Assembly: GCF_002968285.2 (NCBI RefSeq)
Contig: NZ_CP134400.1
Span: 4,340,001-4,404,000 of the forward strand
Reading direction: 5' to 3'
Source: Mycobacterium sp. ITM-2016-00318
GTDB lineage: Bacteria > Actinomycetota > Actinomycetes > Mycobacteriales > Mycobacteriaceae
Length of the DNA: 64,000 bases
In this document: positions 36,571 through 44,347 of the stretch, in pieces
How the letters are laid out: each line of letters opens with the position of its first letter
Numbering within the stretch: the stretch's first letter is position 1
Made by a program: the position numbers and the translations under genes
Notes under the pieces: model-generated
The model's input: only the letters and a program-made list of their open reading frames with translations
What the model was told of the DNA's origin: nothing
The model's database searches: none

Positions 36571-38055
36571 CTAACTCGCCGGATAGGCGACGGACTTCAC
36601 TTCGGTGTACTGGTCGAACCCGCAGAGCCCGTTCTGCCGTCCGACACCGCTGTCCTTGTAGCCGCCGAACGGTGTGTCGGCGCCGTAGCCCACCGTGCCG
36701 TTGACGCCGATGAATCCGGCGCGCAACCGTTTACCGACGGCAAGGGCGCGCTCGAGCGTCCCGGCCATCACATTGCCCGCGAGCCCGTACGGGCTGTCGT
36801 TCGCGATCCGCACCGCGTCGTCCTCGTCGTCGTAGGGAATGACCGCAAGCACGGGACCGAAGATCTCTTCCTGCGCGATCGTCATCGCGTTGTCGACGTC
36901 GGTGAAAAGCGTTGGCCGCACGAAATATCCCTTATCGAAGCCGGTCGGCGCCTCGGGGCCGCCGACAAGGGCGGTCGCCCCCTCGTCGACGCCCTTCTGG
37001 ATGTAGCCCAGCACACGTCCGCGCTGTCTTTCCGAGATCACCGGACCGCACAAGGTGCCCGGATCCTGTGGGTCGCCGGGCATCTGGCTTTCGTAGATCC
37101 CCCTCAAGATCTCGACGCCTTCGTCGTACCGGGACCGGGGCAGAAGCATTCGGGTGGGGTTGGCGCAGCCCTGTCCGGCGTGCATGCACGGCGCGATGCC
37201 CATCATGCAGCCGACCGCGAAGTCGGCATCCTCGAGCACGATGGTGGCAGACTTGCCGCCGAGCTCGAGGAAGAGGCGCTTCAGGGTGGCAGCGCCTTTT
37301 TCCATGATTCGCTTGCCGACGACTGTCGACCCGGTGAATGAGATCAGGTCGACCTTCGGTGACAGCGTCAGTTCCTCGCCGACGAAGTGATCCGAGGCGG
37401 TGACGACATTGACGACACCCGCTGGAATGTCGGTTTTCTCGACGATCAGCCTGCCCAGCCTCGTCGCGTTGAACGGAGTGTTCGGCGCCGGCTTCAGCAC
37501 CACGGTGTTGCCGGTCGCCAGCGCTTGGCCGAGTTTCTGGATGGTGACTTCGAACGGGAAGTTCCACGGCACGATCGCGCCGACCACGCCGACGGGTTCA
37601 CGCCACACGACACGAGTGGTGTTGACGCCGGTGAGCGAGATCAACGCATCGCCGAGCGATGTCTCCCAGGGGTATTCGTCGATCAGCTTGGCCGGGTACC
37701 GCAGCGCGTCGGCCAGCGGGGCGTCGAGCTGCGGCCCATAGGTGATCGCCCGGGGACAGCCGACCTCGAGGATGAGTTCCTCGCGAAGCTCCTCCTGCTC
37801 CGACTCGATCGCGTCCTGCAGTTGCAGCAGGCACTTCTGCCGAAATGCATGATCGGTCGACCACATCGTCTCGTCGAATGCGCGCCGTGCAGCGTCGATG
37901 GCGCGGTGCATATCGTCCTTGGACGCGTCGGCGACCTCACCGATGACTTCTTCGGTGGCCGGGTTGATGTTGGTGAACGTGCCGGATGAACCGTCGACGA
38001 GCTTGCCGTCGATCATCATCTTCGATTCGAAACGAACCGTAGGTGTGTCAGCCAT
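36571..38055 (-). CDS. NAD(P)-dependent aldehyde dehydrogenase
   Basis: A 494-residue aldehyde dehydrogenase. The cofactor fold includes VPWNFPFEV and FTGSTVVGKR; the general base Glu264 is in LFLELGGKS and the nucleophile Cys297 in HAGQGCANPTR. It would oxidise an aldehyde, probably one produced by the P450s or the SDR of the operon, to an acid ready for CoA activation. Its ATG overlaps the SDR stop by 8 bp, showing tight coupling. Confidence 0.94.
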   Translation of the reverse strand: MADTPTVRFESKMMIDGKLVDGSSGTFTNINPATEEVIGEVADASKDDMHRAIDAARRAFDETMWSTDHAFRQKCLLQLQDAIESEQEELREELILEVGCPRAITYGPQLDAPLADALRYPAKLIDEYPWETSLGDALISLTGVNTTRVVWREPVGVVGAIVPWNFPFEVTIQKLGQALATGNTVVLKPAPNTPFNATRLGRLIVEKTDIPAGVVNVVTASDHFVGEELTLSPKVDLISFTGSTVVGKRIMEKGAATLKRLFLELGGKSATIVLEDADFAVGCMMGIAPCMHAGQGCANPTRMLLPRSRYDEGVEILRGIYESQMPGDPQDPGTLCGPVISERQRGRVLGYIQKGVDEGATALVGGPEAPTGFDKGYFVRPTLFTDVDNAMTIAQEEIFGPVLAVIPYDDEDDAVRIANDSPYGLAGNVMAGTLERALAVGKRLRAGFIGVNGTVGYGADTPFGGYKDSGVGRQNGLCGFDQYTEVKSVAYPAS

Positions 38056-38980
38056 TCTCGTCGCGCTCCTTGGTGTGTGGGTCGGGTGCGCCCATGGTCG
38101 CGTGCGGCGTGCCTGCGAGGGCGCCGAATCGGGGGATGCCCATCATCAGACGCGTCAGCGTGTGCATCGCGGCGGCGGGTAGCACTTTGTTGGCGATCAA
38201 CAGCATTCGGGCGTCGGGTCCTACCGAACGCCGGACGAAGGGCTTGGTGCCTTCGAGTGCCTCGGCGAGGCCGGCGGCGAAGCGCTCGGGCGACTTGGCC
38301 GCCCGCCTCATCGCCTCGCGCCCGCGCTTGTCCATGGTGTGGTGGTGTCGGGCGTATGGGCCGTCGAGAACCCGGCTGTCCGTGGTGCCCGCGTCGGTGA
38401 TGATCTCGGTGTCGTAGGTACCCGTCACGAGGATCGTGACGCCGATACCGAACGACGCCACCTCACCGGCCATGGATTCACCCCACCGCTCCAGGGCGCC
38501 CTTGACAGCGGAATAGGGTGCGGTGGCGGGCATTCCCCGCACACCGCCCGCACTCGAGATCAGGACGATGCGGCCTCGACCAGCAGCCCGCATCGACGGA
38601 AGCAGCGCCTTCGTCAGCGCCACGGGGCCGAAGATGTTGGTGGCGAACATGGTTTCCCATAGACTCATCGGCGCTTCTTCGGTCATGCCCGCTGCGGAGA
38701 TGCCCGCATTGTGCACGAGCGCGTACGGGGCGCCGACGGCTTCGGTGATCGACTTCGCCGCCGCCGCAACCGATGCGGAGTCAGTGAGGTCGAGCGTGAC
38801 GCCGATCAGTCGTGGATCGTTCTCAGCCGCGCCCGTCGCCGCGCGTAGCCTCTCCATCCCGGTGTCCACCGACCGCATCGCGCCGACGACCTGCCACCCG
38901 CGCTTGTACAGCAGCGCGGCCGAAGCCAGCCCAAGCCCCCGTGAGGCCCCGGTGATGATGACAGACCGAGGTTCAATCAT
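38048..38980 (-). CDS. Short-chain dehydrogenase/reductase
   Basis: A 310-residue SDR. The cofactor loop is ITGASRGLGLASA, the NAG motif appears as VHNAGIS, and the catalytic residues lie in ISSAGG and APYSAVKGAL. A basic C-terminal extension ends near TKERDENG. It would interconvert an alcohol and ketone within the operon pathway. The start overlaps the AveC-like gene stop by 4 nt, and its stop overlaps the aldehyde dehydrogenase start. Confidence 0.92.
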   Translation of the reverse strand: MIEPRSVIITGASRGLGLASAALLYKRGWQVVGAMRSVDTGMERLRAATGAAENDPRLIGVTLDLTDSASVAAAAKSITEAVGAPYALVHNAGISAAGMTEEAPMSLWETMFATNIFGPVALTKALLPSMRAAGRGRIVLISSAGGVRGMPATAPYSAVKGALERWGESMAGEVASFGIGVTILVTGTYDTEIITDAGTTDSRVLDGPYARHHHTMDKRGREAMRRAAKSPERFAAGLAEALEGTKPFVRRSVGPDARMLLIANKVLPAAAMHTLTRLMMGIPRFGALAGTPHATMGAPDPHTKERDENG

Positions 38981-40113
38981 CTCTGGTCTTCGGTCGCACA
39001 GCGCATACTCTTGCTACCCGGTTCGACGTCGGGACGGCCGTCCGGCAGCCCCTGCTGCCAGGTCGACCACTTACCGACGGAGTACGGTCCTTCGGCGCCG
39101 TTCTCCTCGTAATACCCCTGGGGGTCGTACACCTTCGCCTCGGGGAACGGCCAGGGGCAGGCCACCGATGTGGCCAGTCCGCTCGCCTTGATCGCCCAGA
39201 ACCACCCGCCATAGGCGAAGTACGAAACGTTGATGATCGCGAACATCACCAGGAACGTGCCGAGAACCGGCTTCCTCGGGAACAGCTTTGCTTTCGCAGC
39301 GAGCTTCTCCGCCACCGACTTCCCTGTGTCGTCGCGGTAGACAAGGATGGCCGCCGGGATCATCACGAACGTCACCGAGAGCGACTCCCATATCAGCGGG
39401 AATTGGAATGTGCTGCCCGGGAATAACGTTCCGAACGGAATTGCCTGCGAATAGATGTACAGCCCGGTGCGCACCAGGCTGATCTCCAGGATCGCGTCGA
39501 AGATGAAGCCGATCACCAGCACCAGTCCCCCGAGGCTGATCAGCGGGTGCCGGGAGACGAAGGACTCCGGCCCGTACTTGGCCTGCCATTTGCGCAAGAT
39601 CCAGATCGCCGGGAAGTACGGACCGAAATAGAAGGTGACGTAGCCGAAGACGATGAACGGCTCGACCGTCGGCGACATCATGATCAGGTACCAGCTCTCC
39701 GGCCAGTGCAGCAGCGCCGGGTTGTACACCGCGTACGGCGACCAGTTCATGATCGGGTCCTGCCACACGATCAGCGTCGTCACCAGAACCATCAGGAGCA
39801 CCGGGCTGCCGGGGTTCTTCCGCCAGCCGCGGATGAAGACGATGGTCAGCACCACGACCATGATCAAGGCGCCGACCTGCGGAATGACCTGCCAGTGGTC
39901 GAACCCGGTCAGGAACTCGACCGGGCGGGGCCGCCCTTCGACATTCGGATTCGCAACCCGGGGGTCGACTTCGGTGCGCCCGACGGCCGCGAACAACCCT
40001 AGGAAGCCGAGCCACGCAAACAGTGAGATCCACCGCCCCCAGTTCGGGCCTGTGCGCGCAGTGCCCGGAGACCCAGCCTGTGACTCGAGCGGTGAAGATT
40101 CCTGTGTCGTCAT
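38977..40113 (-). CDS. AveC-like (spirocyclase-family) membrane protein
   Basis: A 378-residue polytopic membrane protein with about seven hydrophobic segments. The WQDPIMNWSPYAVYNP loop and the FGPYFPAIWILRKW segment are typical of the AveC family, whose founder is a spiroketal cyclase in avermectin synthesis; mycobacteria hold several uncharacterised members. ATG 40113 has GAGGAAG upstream and lies 1 bp after the binding-protein stop. ATG 40128 is possible but lies inside that gene. It could act on or move a membrane-soluble intermediate of the pathway; the family call is by pattern. Confidence 0.72.
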   Translation of the reverse strand: MTTQESSPLESQAGSPGTARTGPNWGRWISLFAWLGFLGLFAAVGRTEVDPRVANPNVEGRPRPVEFLTGFDHWQVIPQVGALIMVVVLTIVFIRGWRKNPGSPVLLMVLVTTLIVWQDPIMNWSPYAVYNPALLHWPESWYLIMMSPTVEPFIVFGYVTFYFGPYFPAIWILRKWQAKYGPESFVSRHPLISLGGLVLVIGFIFDAILEISLVRTGLYIYSQAIPFGTLFPGSTFQFPLIWESLSVTFVMIPAAILVYRDDTGKSVAEKLAAKAKLFPRKPVLGTFLVMFAIINVSYFAYGGWFWAIKASGLATSVACPWPFPEAKVYDPQGYYEENGAEGPYSVGKWSTWQQGLPDGRPDVEPGSKSMRCATEDQR

Positions 40114-40114
40114 G

Positions 40115-41233
40115 TCAGGCTTCCTCACCGAATCGGTCGACTAGTTGGGAGTTGACGCCGTCCGGGTCGAGTGTCCTTGCCACCAGGTAGCCGGAGCCCA
40201 TCCACGCGCGGCGGGTCCATTTGCCAAGCGACACACGGGTTCCCGGGGCGCCGGAAGCAGCAGGCATCATCTTGACTCGCTCGAGCGCCTCCTTGACGCC
40301 GCGCGGGCTCAACGGATGGGCATCGGTGAAGGCGCGCACCAGAGTGGCGGCGACGTCGTGGTTGACCACCGACACGCAGTACTCGGGTCGACTGCCGTTG
40401 TACTTTTCCGCATACCGATCGAGCCATGCCTGCCCGACCGGGTTGTTCTCGTCGTACTGGTCGACGCCGACCCACCCGAGGAACGCGTTCCACATGATCG
40501 GGTTGACCCAGGCGTTCTGAAATGCCGTGGTGGTGAACCGGGGCGGTTCCCAGCCGACGGCCTCGAGCGCGGGGTTGATGAACACGATGCCGAAGCCGAA
40601 TCCCAGGTGCACGATCGCCTGGGCCTTGGCCTCGTACAGCGTACTCACGGCTTCGTTGATGTCCTGTGCCGTCTGCGCGATCGCCACCTCTGCCACGATC
40701 CGGACACCTTTTCTGGCACAGGCACTTCGGAGGTTCCTAAGGTAGCTCTCGCCGATCAGGCTCTGCTCGACCAGCACTCCGATCTCGGTCAGTCCCCGTT
40801 TCGCCACCAAGTCGGTCAAGAAGATCGGCTCGTCGGTCATCGATCCCTGGGGGAACGCGAAGGTCCACTCGCCAAGCCAGTCGTCGGTACCCGTCACGCT
40901 GATGGCCGGAACCTTGAACCGCTCTTCGATCGCCTCGCGCACCGGAACGCAGTTGTCGGTGATGTTCGGGCCGAACACCACCAGGCAACCTTCGTCGACC
41001 AACTCGCCGTGAGCGTCGATCACCGATTTGACCGAGCCCTTGGGCAGGCCTTCCACCTCGCGGTAGATCATCTGCACGGGCCGGTCCATCAATCCTTGTT
41101 GGACCGCCTCCTCGAAAACGAGGTCGAAGGTCTGGGTGAACGAGGCTTTCAGCTCCTCGGGGAATCCCGGTGGCAACGTGAAGTCCATCAGGTAGCCGAC
41201 TTTGATCGGCTCGGCCGTGCTCTCGTAGGACAT
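40115..41233 (-). CDS. Leu/Ile/Val-type substrate-binding protein without signal peptide
   Basis: A 372-residue type I periplasmic-binding fold (branched-chain amino acid/AmiC-like). IKVGYLMDFTLP, VVFGPNITDNCVPVREAIEE, ISVTGTDDWLGEWTFAFPQG and a NHDVAATLVRAFTDAHPL end segment follow the family order. There is no signal peptide or lipobox: the protein starts MSYESTAEPIKVGY directly before the first strand, and no permease or ATPase of this class is nearby. A cytoplasmic ligand sensor is therefore more likely than a transport component. It sits 25 bp after the AAA+ ATPase stop. Confidence 0.85.
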   Translation of the reverse strand: MSYESTAEPIKVGYLMDFTLPPGFPEELKASFTQTFDLVFEEAVQQGLMDRPVQMIYREVEGLPKGSVKSVIDAHGELVDEGCLVVFGPNITDNCVPVREAIEERFKVPAISVTGTDDWLGEWTFAFPQGSMTDEPIFLTDLVAKRGLTEIGVLVEQSLIGESYLRNLRSACARKGVRIVAEVAIAQTAQDINEAVSTLYEAKAQAIVHLGFGFGIVFINPALEAVGWEPPRFTTTAFQNAWVNPIMWNAFLGWVGVDQYDENNPVGQAWLDRYAEKYNGSRPEYCVSVVNHDVAATLVRAFTDAHPLSPRGVKEALERVKMMPAASGAPGTRVSLGKWTRRAWMGSGYLVARTLDPDGVNSQLVDRFGEEA

Positions 41234-41258
41234 GCAGCCTCCTGCTGTGTGCGAGCCG

Positions 41259-42065
41259 TCAGTCGATGGGGGGTTGTTCGGCCAGGTAGGCGTCGATCAT
41301 CTCGACGAGACCTCGGGTCACCGTCTTATCGTCGGTCAGCGGCCCGGCGATCGCCGCGCGCGCCGCATCGCGGGGGCTCAGTCCCTCGGCGATGAGTTGG
41401 CCCGCGGCGATCAACACACGCGTCGACGCCACCTCACGCAAACCACCGGTCTCCAGCCGGCGGATGGCCTGCCCGAGCCGGACGAGTTCGGCGGCGCGTT
41501 CGTGCCCAACGCCCGCCTCGTTGACGAGGATCTTCTCCTCGACATCCGGCGTGGGAAAGCCGAAGTCGATGGCGACCATGCGCTGACGGGTCGAGTCCTT
41601 GAGGTCTTTCAACACGCTCTGGTATCCGGGGTTGTAGGACACGACAAGGCAGAAACCCGGTGCCGCATCCAATGTCTGGCCGAGCCGCTCGAGCGGCAGT
41701 TGGCGCCGGTGATCGGCCAGCGGGTGCAGCACCACCGTGGTGTCCTGGCGCGCCTCGACGACCTCGTCGAGATAGCAGATCGCCCCTTCGCGTACCGCTC
41801 GGGTGAGCGGGCCGTCGACCCACTCGGTGTCACCGCCGCGAAGCAGGAAGCGTCCCACGAGATCCGCGGTGGTCAGGTCGTCGTGGCAGGAGACGGTGAC
41901 GAGCGGACGGTCCAGATCGTGGGCCATCGCTTCGACGAACCGTGTCTTGCCGCAGCCCGTCGGACCCTTCAGCACGACGGACAGGCCCTGTCGGTACGCG
42001 GCCTTGAACACCTGCTCTTCGTTGGCCACTGGCACGTAGTAGGGGCGCGGCGGCTTCACCGGCAT
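41259..42065 (-). CDS. MoxR/NorQ/CbbQ-type AAA+ ATPase
   Basis: A 268-residue AAA+ ATPase. Walker A is KGPTGCGKTRF (34-41), Walker B AICYLDEVVEAR (Asp100-Glu101), and the C-terminal domain matches CbbQ/NirQ/NorQ proteins. These ATPases work with a VWA-domain partner to remodel or metallate an enzyme (RuBisCO, NO reductase, and by analogy CoxD with Mo-dependent CO dehydrogenase). The VWA partner is encoded 71 bp upstream. A 17-bp box shared with that gene lies about 40 bp upstream of the start, suggesting a second regulated promoter. Confidence 0.9.
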   Translation of the reverse strand: MPVKPPRPYYVPVANEEQVFKAAYRQGLSVVLKGPTGCGKTRFVEAMAHDLDRPLVTVSCHDDLTTADLVGRFLLRGGDTEWVDGPLTRAVREGAICYLDEVVEARQDTTVVLHPLADHRRQLPLERLGQTLDAAPGFCLVVSYNPGYQSVLKDLKDSTRQRMVAIDFGFPTPDVEEKILVNEAGVGHERAAELVRLGQAIRRLETGGLREVASTRVLIAAGQLIAEGLSPRDAARAAIAGPLTDDKTVTRGLVEMIDAYLAEQPPID

Positions 42066-42105
42066 CGTTTCCTCTCTCGGCTTCCGCTTTCGAGCACACT
42101 AGCGC

Positions 42106-42122
42106 GGAACAGATGTTTGGTT
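42106..42122. promoter_or_regulatory. Cluster box 1, upstream of the AAA+ ATPase gene
   Basis: GGAACAGATGTTTGGTT; its reverse complement AACCAAACATCTGTTCC matches the box upstream of the VWA gene at 15 of 17 positions. The outer GAAC and GTTC (42107-42123) form an inverted repeat. A relative, AACCAAACAT, precedes the tandem TetR gene. Probable operator of that regulator. Confidence 0.55.
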
Positions 42123-42136
42123 CAAGACTGTAAGTC

Positions 42137-43828
42137 TCATAAAACCTTGCGGCGCAGGTCCGCGGTCCGCAGTGCGGCACGAAACAGCGGTCCGATGACG
42201 TCGGCGAGCTGCGTCGGCTTGGGTATGGACGCGTGCGCCGCGCTGCCGAACACCTTGCGCAGTTCGCCGGTGTCGGTGCCCGCGCCGATCGTCAGGCACA
42301 GGCAGCCGATCCCCTGCTGACGGGCTTCGGATAGCGCGCGGCGGGCGTCGGCGGCGCCGTGGACGCGTTCATAGCCGTGGTCGTAGGCCAGTCCGTCGGA
42401 GAGCACGACGAGCAGTCGTCGGGATGTACCGGCCTTCTCGCTGATCACCGCGGTGCCGTGGCGAATCGCCGCGCCCAGCCTGGAGTACGCCCCTGGCGTG
42501 AGGCTGGCCAGCCGCTGCGACACCTTCGCGTTCAGGTTCTCGTCGAAGCGCTTGACGGGAAACATGTGCACGGTGGACCGCCCCTGTGACTGATAGGCGT
42601 AGAGCGCAACGCGATCGCCGAGCTCGTGCAGCGCGATGGTCAGCGCCGCGGCGGCCGTTCGCTGCTGTTCGTGCACCGTCTGGCCGAAAGTCCCTGCCTC
42701 TGCGGAGGATCCGGAGACGTCGAGCAGCACGAGCACGGCCAGATCGCGTCGGCGCCGCAGACTGTCGACATACACGGCCTCGGCGGGCGCCGACCCCGCA
42801 AGCAATTCCACCCGCGCCTCGACCGCCGCGTCGACGTCGATGTCGTCACCCTGCGCCTGGCGGTGGGCGCGGTCCAGTCCGATGCCGAGTCGGGTCAGCG
42901 GCCTGCGCAGCGCATGGACATCGGGGCGTTCCAGTTGGCGGCCCTGCTTGGCGGGCGCGTCGATCTCGTGGACGGTGCACCAGTCGGGCTTGTAGCGCCT
43001 CCGGTGGACATCCCACTCCGGGTACTTCCGACCCTCCCCCTCACCGGCCGCGGCGTCGTCGCCTTCAGACGGTGGAGTCGCCGTCGACGTGACCAGACCC
43101 GCACCGCGAATTCCGTTGTGCGAACGATGTGTTTGTGTGTCGGCGCCGGGTGGCCCATTGCCGTTGAGTTGTCTGACCCGGCTCAGCATGCGCTGCAGCA
43201 GCTTGCCGATCGCACCACCGCCACCGACCGGGCTGGAGAACGGATCCCCGTCGTCGCCGACGACACCATCGGCATCGTCGTCGAGTTCGGCGAGGTTCTT
43301 CGACGGGTCGCGGCGGGGGCTGTGGCCCCCCTCGCCGTCTGCTTGACCGACACTCGCTTGGGTGGCGAGCAGGTTTCGAGGCTTCAGCACACCGAAGCTG
43401 ACGGGCGGGTCGGTAACCTCACCGCTCACGGCGACGGCAAGCGACTCCGCGGGCGAGCCGACGCGCGCGGCCACATCGAGGTCGATGAGCGATCGCACGG
43501 AATACGGCAGCAAGTCCTCGTTGGCGGCCAACGCGCGGTGGCCTTCCACGGCGAGGTACTTCCTGGCCAACGCGGCTCGGCGACCGAGTTTCCGCAGGAC
43601 TTCGGGGTCGAGACCGCCACCGGCGAGCAGCGACGCCTGTACGGTGACCGATTCGAGCTGCCGCTTGGGCGGTTGCGACGCATCGACGAAAACCGTGATG
43701 CCGTCGGTCCACGCGGGCTCGCCGGGGCCGCCCGATGCCACCGCCAGCGTGCGGCCCGCCAGCGCCGACGCCAGCAGGGCAAGCCGCTGCGGACCGTCGT
43801 CGTCGACCGTCGTCGGACCCGTCTCCAC
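42137..43828 (-). CDS. VWA-domain protein (NorD/CbbO/CoxE-like partner of the AAA+ ATPase)
   Basis: A 563-residue cytoplasmic protein. The N-terminal ~190 residues are helical and alanine-rich, the middle (about 190-330) is low-complexity and charged, and the C-terminal ~200 residues form a von Willebrand A domain with the MIDAS motif VLLDVSGSS and a later VVLSDGLAYD. This architecture is shared with NorD and CbbO, which pair with MoxR-type ATPases. GTG 43828 has a GAGG-like sequence upstream; TTG 43849 is possible but would lie within the shared 17-bp box. It is the first gene of the eight-gene operon. Confidence 0.85.
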   Translation of the reverse strand: METGPTTVDDDGPQRLALLASALAGRTLAVASGGPGEPAWTDGITVFVDASQPPKRQLESVTVQASLLAGGGLDPEVLRKLGRRAALARKYLAVEGHRALAANEDLLPYSVRSLIDLDVAARVGSPAESLAVAVSGEVTDPPVSFGVLKPRNLLATQASVGQADGEGGHSPRRDPSKNLAELDDDADGVVGDDGDPFSSPVGGGGAIGKLLQRMLSRVRQLNGNGPPGADTQTHRSHNGIRGAGLVTSTATPPSEGDDAAAGEGEGRKYPEWDVHRRRYKPDWCTVHEIDAPAKQGRQLERPDVHALRRPLTRLGIGLDRAHRQAQGDDIDVDAAVEARVELLAGSAPAEAVYVDSLRRRRDLAVLVLLDVSGSSAEAGTFGQTVHEQQRTAAAALTIALHELGDRVALYAYQSQGRSTVHMFPVKRFDENLNAKVSQRLASLTPGAYSRLGAAIRHGTAVISEKAGTSRRLLVVLSDGLAYDHGYERVHGAADARRALSEARQQGIGCLCLTIGAGTDTGELRKVFGSAAHASIPKPTQLADVIGPLFRAALRTADLRRKVL

Positions 43829-43843
43829 CAGACCTCGCTTGTT

Positions 43844-43860
43844 GACCAAATATCTGTTCC
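43844..43860. promoter_or_regulatory. Cluster box 2, upstream of the VWA gene
   Basis: GACCAAATATCTGTTCC, matching box 1 (as AACCAAACATCTGTTCC) at 15 of 17 positions. It lies 15 bp upstream of the VWA start, a position suited to repression of the whole operon, and also 46 bp upstream of the divergent SDR remnant. Confidence 0.55.
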
Positions 43861-43906
43861 GACAGTAGTGTCCGGACCCGGGCCAGTCAACGAGCCGGGA
43901 GCAGTC

Positions 43907-44164
43907 ATGATCACCTTCGAGGGACAGGTTGCGGTCGTCACAGGTGCCGGGCGCGGGCTCGGCCGCCTCTATGCGATGGAGTTGGCACGACGTGGCGCGT
44001 CGGTCGTCGTCAACGATCTCGGCGGGACCATGCACGGCGCAGGCGCCGACAGGTCCGTGGCCGGCCAGGTCGTCGAGGAGATCGCAGCGGCGGGCGGAAC
44101 CGCTGTCCCGTCTCACGACTCCGTCGACCGTGCGCGGCCTCGCCTGCCGCGCCGAGCCTGCTGA
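43907..44164 (+). pseudogene. Truncated short-chain dehydrogenase (N-terminal remnant)
   Basis: From ATG 43907 the first ~75 residues are a clear SDR N-terminus: VTGAGRGLGRLYAMELARRG, then VVNDLGGTMHG and a QVVEEIAAAGGTAVPSHDSV helix, as in hydroxyacyl-CoA dehydrogenase-type SDRs. The frame then runs into Arg/Pro-rich non-family sequence and stops at 44164. NNAG, the catalytic Tyr-Lys and the rest of the domain are absent, and the following DNA holds a hairpin and then the tandem TetR gene. A deletion removed the 3' two thirds. It is divergent from the VWA gene and was probably once part of the regulated cluster. Confidence 0.8.
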
Positions 44165-44165
44165 C

Positions 44166-44195
44166 AGATCGCGAAACAGCGACGTTTCGCGATCT
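44166..44195. terminator. Perfect hairpin after the SDR remnant
   Basis: AGATCGCGAAAC (44166-44177) and GTTTCGCGATCT (44184-44195) are exact reverse complements around a 6-nt loop, beginning 2 bp after the SDR-remnant stop codon. No U-tract follows. It could be a Rho-independent-like terminator of the I-shaped type or a dispersed palindromic unit that marks the deletion junction. Confidence 0.55.
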
Positions 44196-44288
44196 CCCCG
44201 CAGTGTCGAGCCCCTGATGCGACCCGTCTGAGCGGCGCTTTCCTCGCGTCGGGCCACCAGGCGCGGACCGGGCCTTCTGGTAGCGTTA

Positions 44289-44302
44289 ACCAAACATTGG
44301 GT
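44289..44302. promoter_or_regulatory. Probable autoregulatory box of the tandem TetR gene
   Basis: ACCAAACATTGGGT contains the inverted repeat CCAA-ACA-TTGG and shares AACCAAACAT with the boxes at 42106 and 43844. It lies about 46 bp upstream of the preferred GTG start. Confidence 0.45.
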
Positions 44303-44347
44303 CAGTCAGGCAAACCCGCGACGGGAGTCAGCAGCCGTGGAGGTGTT

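Noticed and set aside
42626..44164. A 512-residue plus-strand frame ending in the SDR remnant
   Set aside because: Its first ~425 residues are the antisense of the VWA gene and lack family sequence; only the part from ATG 43907 is SDR-like.
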